NCBI GenBank assembly: GCA_030435675.1
Contig: CM059622.1
Coordinates: 6,262,001-6,326,000 of the forward strand
Reading direction: 5' to 3'
From: Steinernema hermaphroditum
Taxonomy: Eukaryota > Nematoda > Chromadorea > Rhabditida > Steinernematidae
DNA length: 64,000 nt
Shown here: piece after piece, positions 1 through 8,932 of the stretch
Numbering within the stretch: the stretch's first letter is position 1
Layout: each line of letters opens with the position of its first letter
The notes under the pieces: generated by a model
Databases searched by the model: none
What the model saw: only the letters and a program-made list of their open reading frames with translations
What the model was told of the DNA's origin: nothing
Position numbers and translations under genes: made by a program

Positions 1-729
1 AGGAACGCGAAGATGAGTTGAGATCGAGTTCGGCGCCGTCCAGGAAGGCCATGCGCCGGCTGAACGTGAACGTGCCACCGGTCTGTCGATGGCGACGCTT
101 GAGGGACTTCCACGCCTGCTTCAGCATGTTGCGCGTCACTGCAAAAAGAGAGTCTTCGCGAGGGCAACCGGGGTGTTTGTTGACAAATACTTTTGGAGGT
201 ACGCTGTGGTTGTCATGGGAACATTTGTAAACAGTTTTTGGGGTTTTCGAAAACACGAAGATGCCTCCTCCATTTGCAGCTCGGGAATGGACTCACCTTG
301 GGGGTACTTAGCAACCATGGCCTCATAGACGATGTTCCAGGCCATACAGAGCGGCCTCGAGGCGCTGCGGCTGCCGAGTCCGATCTCGTAGGTCCAAAGG
401 ACGGAGTTCTCCTTGATCAAATCGATTAGGTCGTGGATGCTCTGATCGCCGTAAACGTCCTGGAGACTCGGGTTCCGCGCCTGCGTGCCGGGAAGCGCCG
501 ATGGCATGGCCGGTGCACTTCGGGTGGCGAGATGGGCGTTGTGAGGGGCCGCCGGCTGAACCGGAGTGCGTTGTGCCTGGTGCTGGTGGCTGCCGACGGA
601 GGAACGCTGGTGGAGGTGCGCCGAAGACGAAGGCGTAGTGAAGGAAGAAGCTGTCGACTCGCGTTGCTTGGCTTCGGCTGCGTGGCGCTGTTGTGTGTCA
701 GCGATTCGGGCGCTCTTGCGCGTGGCCAT
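1..729 (-). CDS. MADF-domain protein, 5' part (runs off the window start)
   Basis: Two exons are visible, 729-297 and 138-<1, joined in phase across an intron with a GTGAGT donor and a TTTTTGCAG acceptor. The first exon encodes a polar, Ser/Gln/Ala-rich N-terminus of about 95 residues. It then enters a segment LIDLIKENSVLW that continues across the splice into AWKSLKRRHRQTG. The hydrophobic start, the central Trp residues and the basic RRH stretch are the layout of a MADF (Myb/SANT-like) DNA-binding domain, found in nematode and insect transcription regulators. The start ATG at 729 is chosen because CCTTTCAG abuts it, a spliced-leader acceptor. A longer open frame reaches 837 but would ignore that acceptor. 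The C-terminus lies outside the window, so the full domain set is unknown. The MADF assignment is by eye. Confidence 0.72.
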
Positions 730-1534
730 CTGAAAGGATTCTGGATCAACGATGCTGCTTAGCCCTGGCGCAGAGGGACGGCGATATCTGAAGTGGCGAC
801 GACGAGCGCCGTGCGAGCGACGCGGGCGCTGCCGCACGACCGCGGTCCCAGAACGACCGCGATTATCGACTGTTCCAGAGCACGCCTAGGAGACGAGCCT
901 GGAGTGGTCGCTGGGCCCGCGATGACATCACAGAGGACCCCAGAGGGGCGCGGGAGGCGAGGGGAACCACCGAGGTGGAAGGGGCTCGGAAACTGCGTTA
1001 TCGGAAGACGAAATCAAGAGCCGACGGCGGATGATGTTGGGAGTTCGCACATCTTGTTGCCCTACTTGTGGCGCCAAACAGGTGCGGCGACATGACACTT
1101 ATTGGACAAAGGCACTCGCACTGGAATTTCACAAGACAAAGAAGACCCATAACGTGATGTGTCCCAGTACACCTAGCACCCAGAAAACACGTTGCCCTGC
1201 TCAAGATCGATCCACTTAACAATCACGGGAAGAAGCATATCCTCGGACTCTAGGTGTAAGCTACCGTAATCCACCCACAACACAAACAATGCGGATATAC
1301 ACGGACATAACAGAGAATAAACCGATAAGATGGGACTGAGAGTAACCAACAGATCGGTTTACTAACGGTGAATATAAACTCTAACAGCATTGTGCAGTAG
1401 ATACCTACATCACGCCTAGCAAAAAGCTCAAACTGGACCCCAGCCAGGAAATGTTATGGATGCGTGGCAACACAACACGTGCAATGCTTACATTGCAAAA
1501 TCTAATGCCTCTATTATAAACAATGAAAATATCC
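730..1534. other. intergenic, no gene seen
   Basis: Lies between the start of the MADF gene and the end of the C3orf33-like gene, both on the minus strand. Short open frames here have no family resemblance and no splice context. I see no RNA gene or repeat. Confidence 0.6.
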
Positions 1535-2854
1535 TTAAGAAGAGGGACCGTTCTTAAGCTTTTTCTGCTTTCTTCCGTGGTACAGGCTTGTCAGCCGGTC
1601 CACTGATCGTCCGAAACGTCGGTATCCATCGGCAACGTAGTTGACACTGGCGATCAGAACGTGGAACGTGTACTGGCAAACTTTGATGAACGTAAGCAGA
1701 GAGTCACGGCCAACGTGGTATCCGAGCACCTGAATTCTCCATCACACGCAGCAAGGAAACAAGGTACGTACAAGCAGTTTGATGATGGCAGAGCTCTTGA
1801 CAATTTGAGTGATTTGCGTAGGATACGAGGCGACGGACTCGACCCACGTGTCGCGCTCCCACACTCCGACTCCACGGCGATCGGCGACCTTCTCGGACAT
1901 CAGAAGGCGGGACACGAGTCTTGAGTACGGGGCGACGCTCTGTAGAGCCTTCAGGTGGTTAGGCTGATCGGGTCCTGGCACACGTGCGTATCCCTTCCTC
2001 ACCAAGTCGACATTCAGATTCACGTTGCTAATTAGGTTCTAAAAGAGCGCCATGATGACAATCTTCTTCGAAAAAGAAAACGTACCTTTCGGACTGTCAC
2101 GTCACAGTCGACGCTATCGATATTCCCGTCCGTTGGTTTAATTACGGTGAAAACCACTGCCTTGTCCTTGAGGCGCAAGTCCTTGGCAAGGTACTGTTGC
2201 CCGGACTTCGACAGATCCAAGCCAGCGAGTCGTAGATGCAACAGTCCAACCTGAAATAGTCAAATAAAACATGCATACTCAAGTCAGTCCTAGAGGGTAG
2301 TTCTACCGTAGTAAAAAATTGATTACTACCGTAATCCTTTCAAAGTTTTGGAAACAGGTAAAGACTACATACACATAATTTTTGATTCCTACACAAACAT
2401 CTTCTACAGTGACCCCGATAAAGCGCAAAAACGAGAAGAAGTAAGCTTACCTGTTTCTTGGATCGGGGCCACAGACGAGGAAGCGAGACGATGGGTTTGT
2501 GCTCCACTTTCAGCTCTCCGCTAGGAAGCACTTCGCGTACATGGCCCTTCAACTCCAGTTCTTTGCGAACGAAGTCCTTCGGGATTTGGTTGACGTTTTG
2601 GAACTTAGCAAACTGAAAGAGAAATGCACGTACAAGAAGTAAACATTCCGGTGCTCACAATTCGCGAGTTACGGAGGAAGAGGCCGAATCCTATTAGTCC
2701 AGTTCCAACGATGGCTCCCTGAAACCACAATCAGGGCTCTTTGGATTCAGAGGAGCCTTCTTACCCGGACGATGAGAGCGTTATATTTATCGATAGGTTC
2801 GACGTCGTGAGTCGTCTTCCGCGGCGACAACGGAGTATCACCCGAAGCCGACAT
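1535..2854 (-). CDS. C3orf33-like protein, SNase-related, one membrane segment
   Basis: Six exons, 2854-2765, 2718-2659, 2612-2451, 2250-2086, 2038-1772 and 1729-1535, give 312 residues. All joins are in phase, with donors such as GTAAGA, GTGAGC, GTAAGC and GTACGT and TTTCAG- or TTTTAG-type acceptors. Residues 31-50 form a Gly-rich hydrophobic segment (GAIVGTGLIGFG) that looks like a single membrane span. The following region with DLSKSGQQYLAKDL and LVRKGYARVP resembles the staphylococcal-nuclease-like fold of vertebrate C3orf33. The length is also close to that family. The tail is very basic (GRKQKK). The ATG at 2854 sits one base after a TTTTCAG acceptor, so the message is probably trans-spliced. 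It diverges from mrpl-51 about 0.7 kb away. Function is poorly defined in any species. The family call rests on motif resemblance read by eye. Confidence 0.72.
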
Positions 2855-3529
2855 CCTGAAAATAGTGAATTACATTGAGAAGCACTGTGCGGCCCCTGAA
2901 CAAAGTTAAAACGATAGAAAACGGCGTCGGAAACGCAACAAACAGTGTGAAACAAAAAATTGAGAAGCGAGACTTTGACCCTTCGGGGTTTCATAGCCCG
3001 CGTCCCGTTTGGATAGCACTGCCACGCCCGTCGCGTTATACGGTCTCGTGTCTATGTCTGCGAAGCGCGAGATGCTTTGAAGATCTCTGAATTGCTGTCC
3101 TTGATGTTCTGCTTGGAACTTACGATTTTCTGTTCTTTTTCTTTGTTCTTTTTCTGTTCTTCTGTTCGAGTGGGATTTTTGCGTCCAAAAACGGTGAGAT
3201 TCTGCGCAGTTTTTTCAGGTCTTGTCCATTTTGTCTAAGTTGCACTTCTGTACTATGTTTCTGTACAAGCACTTGTACGTCATTCTGAGAAGCTGTGCTG
3301 CCAAATCTGCTCTATTCGAATGAATTGTTTAAATAGAACTAAATCAACACGTTGTTATCGCAAATTTTGACTTTGTGACGATGTTGGTGGTGCTAGCCGA
3401 GTGGATCTGCTGGCTCGCGATTTTTTTGCTTCTTGTAACGCGAGTTGCGCTCCGTATTTTTGACGTTTGCGCTTCAAAAAAAATTAAATCTTTTAAAAAT
3501 TTAAATTTAAAGTTCTATCTATCTTCAGA
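2855..3529. promoter_or_regulatory. shared divergent upstream region
   Basis: This 675-bp gap separates the start of the C3orf33-like gene (minus) from the start of mrpl-51 (plus). Both genes have a spliced-leader acceptor at the inner edge (AG at 2856-2857 and 3527-3528). It includes an AT-rich stretch just before mrpl-51 (3477-3512). No coding segment is supported. It probably serves as a bidirectional promoter. Confidence 0.5.
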
Positions 3530-4187
3530 ATGTTGGCCGCGCGAAGTCCCAACTTCTCCGCGGCTCTGTCTGCAGCATGCGTTACGGCGACGTCATGCCG
3601 CCTCCGCCACGACCGAAGCGGCGTTCCGCGAGTGGCCGATGATCGCGAGAAACGCATGCACAAAGTTACTGACGCCGGATATGTCTTCCGTTACCACCGG
3701 CAAGGAGTAGATCCGCTCCCCCGCAACCCTGACGAGAAAGTTCCCCTCGCTCGCCCCGACTGCAAAGCGAGGAATGCATGGTCGGAGAGCCAAGCACGAT
3801 TTGGAGAAAACGACTACATTGATCTTCTTGGGGACGGGTCCGTCCATCCTGCTCAACTACAGTATCACACTCCCGGATGGCTGCGAGGGTTTCCCGGGCA
3901 ACATCGGGCCAATGAATTGGTTAAGCTCATCCACTACAGGCGAGTTGCCTCATGCAGTCGGCCTTTTCTATATTGTACTTTTCAGAAATCTGTACAAAGA
4001 GAAAATGCAGAGGAACTCACCTCGTAGGTGGCACGAACTTTGCAAGCGCATCAACTTCTTGATGACCTACCACAACTACAACAAACAGGACGAGTTGCAC
4101 GACGAACGAAACCTTGGACTGTGGGAGGAAGAGCCAGATTACTACTACAAGGACAAATCGCGTAGATCATTCAAGGATCTCGCCTAA
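3530..4187 (+). CDS. mrpl-51: large mitochondrial ribosomal subunit protein L51
   Basis: Exons 3530-3939 and 3986-4187 give 203 residues. The core matches MRPL51: FGENDYIDLLGDG, HPAQLQYHTPGWLRGFPG, then NLYKEKMQ and RWHELCKRINFL. Human MRPL51 has the same order (FG..DNIGILG, HP, WLRG, LNKRIRYL). The nematode form carries extra sequence at both ends, including an acidic-aromatic tail (LWEEEPDYYYKDKS). The N-terminus is Ala/Ser/Arg-rich, as expected of a mitochondrial targeting peptide. The ATG lies one base after TATCTTCAG, a spliced-leader acceptor. The only intron (46 nt) must use a GC donor (CAG then GCGAGT), because no GT site keeps the frame into LYKEKMQ. POMP follows on the same strand 331 bp later. 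Confidence 0.88.
3940..3985 (+). other. GC-AG intron of mrpl-51
   Basis: A 46-nt intron that begins GCGAGT and ends TTTTCAG. Splicing at the C of CACTACAG restores Tyr-Arg-Asn-Leu-Tyr in a conserved part of the protein. The nearest alternative GT, four bases downstream, breaks the frame. Confidence 0.75.
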
Positions 4188-4518
4188 ATTTTATGTTGAA
4201 TCTTCGAGATGCATAGGAATTGTTATTATTTGTTGCATGAGTTTGGCGAAGGTTGAGCTATCGTATCTTTTTATCTCGTTCTGTGGTTTCAAACCGCTGA
4301 TTTATCTACTTTGCATTTGGGTCTGCTTTTGTGCGGGTGGGCGTGGCTGTGGTCCGATGGATGAATTTGAACGGACGTTGGGAAAATTCATATGTTCGTC
4401 TTGTCATCATTTTTAAACCAGCGGTGCTGGACATGTTTGCGCGATGTGTTCACGTGTTCTAGGCATTGTTGTGAGCGTTTGTGAGATAACAAACGTTCGT
4501 TTCAGAGTGTGATTAGAA

Positions 4519-4970
4519 ATGGCCTCCATCAAGGATCTTTCTCGTGCTCCCACCGATCTGCTCGCCGAGAAGGACAAGTGCTTCTCCTTCAACACGGTCG
4601 ACGACAAGGCTGCTCTGAGCCGAGTCGCCGGAAAGAAGAATCTGGAGGCCCCCGAAGCCGTCACGAACGCAGTCCCTCATGAACTGCTTGCTGAGCATTC
4701 GCGAATGGAACGCAAGATCTCCGACTTCGTGGAAGAACGCCGAACAATTGCTGGAACTGCTCACACCGAAACCATCATCAGGTAGGCAGCCTCTCCTTGG
4801 TGTTTTGATAGTACCTCTCTCTTAGTGAACTGCACGCCGCCAGCCAGATCACCCGCGGCCCGCCCGGCTTCTCCGCAGGATCGCAGCTCCACTTCGACCT
4901 TCTCACGGGCCGCGACGAGCGCATCGACTTCGGCGACTACTTGAACGTGGAAAACGACCTCAAATGGTGA
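4519..4970 (+). CDS. proteasome maturation factor POMP/Ump1-like
   Basis: Exons 4519-4781 and 4826-4970 give 135 residues. A spliced-leader-type acceptor (GTTTCAG, AG at 4504-4505) precedes the ATG. The C-terminal half aligns by eye with human POMP: a His-rich entry (VPHELLAEHSRMERK), then IAGTAHTE, then GSQLHFDLLTGRDERIDFGD facing the human segment with LSLDVLRGNDETIGFED. POMP is a chaperone that is enclosed in, and then degraded by, the assembling 20S proteasome. The family length (about 140 residues) agrees. The N-terminus (MASIKDLSRAPTDLL) is not conserved with vertebrates as far as I can tell. Identity is low, so another small conserved protein is possible. It converges on the zinc-finger gene with a 137-bp gap. 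Confidence 0.62.
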
Positions 4971-5035
4971 TCATCCGACCCTGTGCTGTTTAATGTAATG
5001 TTACGATAATTTATAAACGGACAAACAGAATCTCC

Positions 5036-5041
5036 TTTATT
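5036..5041 (-). terminator. AATAAA polyadenylation signal
   Basis: TTTATT on the plus strand, so AATAAA for the minus-strand zinc-finger gene, about 70 nt past its stop codon. Confidence 0.55.
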
Positions 5042-5107
5042 ACCGAATAAGTTAACGTGTGGTCCTGTATGTACAAGTACCCGAGAAAACAAAATCCTCG
5101 GCGGGGC

Positions 5108-7793
5108 CTAACCAGCGGCCTCGATCTTCCGAGGGCGTCCCCTCTTCCTCTTTGAGGGAACATAGTCGCTATTCACATCCATATCCTTCTCAATCTGCTC
5201 CATGATCAGTTCGTGCAGAGTCATCTTGGGCGGCGAGGGTTCGTAAATGGCGCGCTGCACCGAGCTCCTCGTCTCCTCCGGCATGATGGAATTGACAGTA
5301 TCGCAGATGAAGTTCTCCAACGCCGAGTCCAGCTTCTTTGTCGCGTCGCGGTCCTTCATCTGCGTGCTCCGCTTCTCGCTCCTCGATTCCGTTCGCGCCC
5401 GGGAGGCGTACGGCTTCGACGGCTTCTTCTCCTTAACGGTCTTCGACGCCAGCTGACCCATCGCGATTCCGTTCGAGGACATCTGACCGGAGGTGGTCAG
5501 CCGAATGCTTTCAGATGGAGAGAAGTGATCGTACATGGGCCTCCGTCCGCAGCGCGTCGGCCGATTCTGCGCCGGGAGCACTTCGACGTCCGAATCGTCG
5601 CTCTGCTTCAGATTCTCAGGTTCACTTGGCGTCAAGTTGAACGGATCGATTTCACGTCCCTCGCGGAGCTCGACGACGATGCTCTCCGGAAGCGGCATTC
5701 GTTTTGGATTCAAACGACGCTTCCTCTGAAGTGGAGGATCCAGGAGAACGGTCTCCTTTACCGGCAGATTCTCGCGGAGTTCGTAGCGAAACCGACGGAC
5801 ACTGACGACAATCTCCAGCATCGGAACGATCTCGCACTTCTTGGGAACACCCTCGGAAACTGTGCTTTCCACGTCACTGTCTTCTTCGCTGCTCTTCTGA
5901 ATTTCAGATCCAGTGCTGTCCACCCAGACGATTTCGTCGTTGTCTTCTTCAGCTTCCGAAATGAAAGGAAGTGCGTAGCAGATGTAATCGGAATCTTCCG
6001 CTAGAATGAATCAAGGTGAGAGAAGCACGTAAATGTGATATAAGAGACTCTAGGATCTGACAGAATGAAAATCTGATCCCAACAGAGTCAGCAATTGACG
6101 TAGAGCTAAAAAATGCAAACCTACCATCCAAGTTTCTGCCGCCTATAACGTTCAACCACAACTCTACAAATGTTTCGTTTGGCGACTGATCGGAAAACGT
6201 GCTCATCCACAGAGAAATGGAGCTGTCACATACATCCAAATCGATAAGAAGGGCCATCACCTTAAAAGGCGAAATGTCCCGATTCCCGAAGCAGTCCCTA
6301 ACAATGGTCTTCAAAATCTAAACAATACTCATAACAAATGAAGTTGCGGTGAAGCAGCTTACATCTTTGCATCGGGTCATGACGAAGTTGAACAGAAGCA
6401 CGTCGACTTTCTCGTTATCGTAGAAGTGAGCACTCACAAAGTGCGTCAAGAGGCCTCCGGTAGTGAAGATCTTGTCCGCTTTCGGACAGCACCAAACGGG
6501 GGCTGTGCCCTCCTTGTGGTGCTTCATCCGATGCTCATCGTGTTTAACGTGCAGGATCATGTGCTTGACCATGGCAACGTCCTCTTCCTCGACCTTCTCG
6601 TGACCGCATTCCGCTCTTTTGCAGTTGACATAGGTCATTGGGACTTTGGGTGCAATCTTCTTCTTCTTGTAGTACTTTCTACTGACAGAAAAGGATCCAG
6701 CGTCTTCTTCACCATCTCGTGAATCGAAAGGATTCAGAGTGCCTCCGTGGACTACTCTGTATGCGAGTGGTGCCAAAATGCCATATATCTGAGAGAATTC
6801 GTAATCGATTCACTAGTGATAGAAGCACTAACCCTGATGTACAGGTTGTTGTACGCATTCCACAGATACTCCGTCTTGTTGTTGAAGCAGGCGAGGGTCA
6901 ATCTCTTTCTGTGGCGCGTGAATATATGTTGCAGGAAAAGCGAAGCTCCATCAAAAAAAGGCTGCAAGAAGTCGAGATAAAAAGGACAATAAGTGAAATC
7001 ATACCTCGGCAGGACAAACAGCGCAACGATATGTCAACTCTGGGTCAAAATCAACGATGGTGGATAGATGGCTGACGACATGATCTTCAATCATCCATTC
7101 AAAGCAGTGTGGTGTTCGAAAAGTTACATGCTTAAAGATATCACATTTGCAAAGAAGGCAGTAAGCATAGCTGAAACACAGAGAGATAGGACGTGCTTTA
7201 AGAGTGCAAAACGCACTTCTTTCTTTGTAGTTTTTCGCCTGTTCCAATCGCCCCTGTGCAGATTCTAAACATCATTCCACACTGCAGTGGGGTCAGCGAA
7301 GCAGGGGAGAGCTCCTTCAGCACTATTTCAGCATGCTCACTCTCTATGTGATTGATCTAGAACACATCCATGAAAACGACCCTCAGAACCCAAAGTCACC
7401 TACCAATTCAAGCTCTATTAGAGGTTCACCGGAACCAGCTGTGAAGATCAGCGTTCCACAAACGGGACAGAGAACCTCGGGCGATTCGAATCGGAGCAGC
7501 GCCTTGTAGGTAAGCATGTGGGCGGCGTAGTGGAGCCGTGAAGCCTTTGAGGAGAGCATCTTCTTGCCTCTGACGGCACAGCCGTCGATCCTCGTGCACA
7601 GGCGACATCTGTAGATGGCGTCGCCGACGACGGGCTTCTCGTCTTCGGAGGAGAGCTTCACCAGCGAAAGATCGCAGAGGGTCGAGATACCGACAGTTTC
7701 CAGCTGCAGGAACGCCTCGATGCCCGTGTCGGCGGGCGGGGGCTGCGACGTCGACGGGCCGATCGTCGCCACCGACGTCGACGCGGCGGCCAT
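5108..7793 (-). CDS. multi-C2H2 zinc-finger protein with C-terminal AT-hook
   Basis: Seven exons (7793-7404, 7356-7217, 7170-7005, 6961-6833, 6788-6363, 6317-6125, 6000-5108) join in phase to 778 residues. Visible C2H2-type groupings are C63/C66/H88/H92, C109/C112/H133/H138, C181/C184/H207/H211 and C226/C229/H244/H249. Two more Cys/His clusters lie in exon 5 (around NCKRAECGH and WCCPKADK). The fingers are widely spaced and each crosses or abuts an intron, unlike tandem Kruppel arrays. The last exon is acidic, then basic, and ends KRKRGRPRKIEAAG, an AT-hook that would bind the minor groove of AT-rich DNA. The start at 7793 follows a TTTCAG acceptor by 4 nt. It is probably a nuclear chromatin or transcription factor. 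I do not recognise the orthologue. Exon 2's donor (AA|GTGCGT) is the weakest join. Confidence 0.75.
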
Positions 7794-7975
7794 CGCGCTG
7801 AAAGGTACAAGATGAGAAGTGCTGGAGGGAAAACGCCGCGCCCGATTTCGAATCTTGGCTTCGATTTGATTCGATGACGAAGCGGACGTCGAAAAGCTAA
7901 TCAGGGACGTCGTTCCGAGACGTCGACTTAATTACGGACTTGCTACTAGTGGGATGTGAGCGGAGACGAATTTGT

Positions 7976-8059
7976 CTAACCATAGCGCTGTTGGTAGAGC
8001 GGAGGACTGTAGTGTTGGCGGATACCCTAAGGTCTCTGGTTCGAAGCCGGCTGGTTTGG
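7976..8059 (+). tRNA. tRNA-Tyr-like gene with intron, probably degenerate
   Basis: The internal A box (TGTTGGTAGAGCGGAGGACTG) and GTA anticodon context with an intervening sequence are those of eukaryotic tRNA-Tyr. The B box reads GGTTCGAAGCC. A T9 run at about 8064 would terminate Pol III. However, pairing is damaged: T2 faces T71 in the acceptor stem, G12 faces A23 in the D stem, the anticodon stem has two mismatches, and the first T-stem pair is T-C. A 5' acceptor of CTAACCA against TGGTTTG was used to set the ends. This may be a pseudogene or a tRNA-derived Pol III transcript. Confidence 0.55.
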
Positions 8060-8777
8060 AATCTTTTTTTTTCTAAAGCTGGGAAAGTTCACAAATGTGC
8101 TCACAGCTGACCAAAAATAAACTCTCATTTTTTGAAAGCAATTTGTTCAAAGTAAATCCTCTTGTAAGTCCATGAGGAGCTGCAACTTTGCATTAACCAG
8201 TGGACAAGAATTGGTTCTTTTTCTGTACATCGGCTCTCCCATATACCGTAGCCCAATCATCTTTGAATCGAACATGTTCGACAAATTCCAACCCTCGATC
8301 GTTTCACCCAACCCAAACGGATGTGCTTTTGAACTTTCAACTCCTTTCTCCGTCGGCCGTGCTTTCCGCCACCCGTGATGAATGGCTCCGCGCAGGATCG
8401 ACACCAAACGGTTCGCAGTTCGTTGACAAAGTGTAATCCGCGCCAAAAATAACCACGAACCCGAACGCTTCCGGCGACAGATTCCGGACGTTCCTGGGTC
8501 CCGAAAGGCGCCTCGGCTTCGGAGGGCTGTTTGTGCGGAGCGTTGTTGTGCCTTCGGCTGTCACACGGCCTCTGCAATGCTGATCCGGCGATCAGGTCAA
8601 CAAATCTGCGCGGCCTCCGCACCAAAAGCACTCTGCAACGTCAGGAGTCTTTGGCCTCGACGCGGCTTTGGAGCCGAGAATCTCATAAGAGTACACCGCA
8701 TAGCGAACCGGGTTACGGTAGACGAAGATCGATCACGGTCTCGCTAGATCGCTGTAAGGGACCGGCTGGTGGGTGGG

Positions 8778-8932
8778 TATAAATAGCCGCATGGTTCGCA
8801 TTTTTTTGAGTTTGTCCGCGTCTGCTCGTCTACGGTATCCATGGATCAGCACCGCCGCCGCAAAGAAGGAAATCTCTGGAGGAGGAGTCGGAAGGTGGGT
8901 GAGACGGTCGCGGGGATCGGAAGGTTCTGGAA
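8778..8932 (+). promoter_or_regulatory. TATA box and triple heat-shock-element-like motif
   Basis: TATAAATA at about 8778 is followed by GAAGGTTCTGGAA at 8920-8932, three alternating 5-bp units matching the GAAnnTTCnnGAA consensus. Between them lies a 51-codon open frame from ATG 8839 (MDQHRRRKEG...), with a GTGGGT donor-like site inside. No heat-shock protein is encoded nearby, so the significance is uncertain. Confidence 0.3.

Noticed and set aside
18..762. Several plus-strand open frames over the MADF gene
   Set aside because: They are shadows of the minus-strand MADF exons, which have family resemblance and a correct splice pair.
5213..6004. 263-codon plus-strand open frame
   Set aside because: Antisense of the last exon of the zinc-finger gene, which ends in an AT-hook; no family resemblance on the plus strand.
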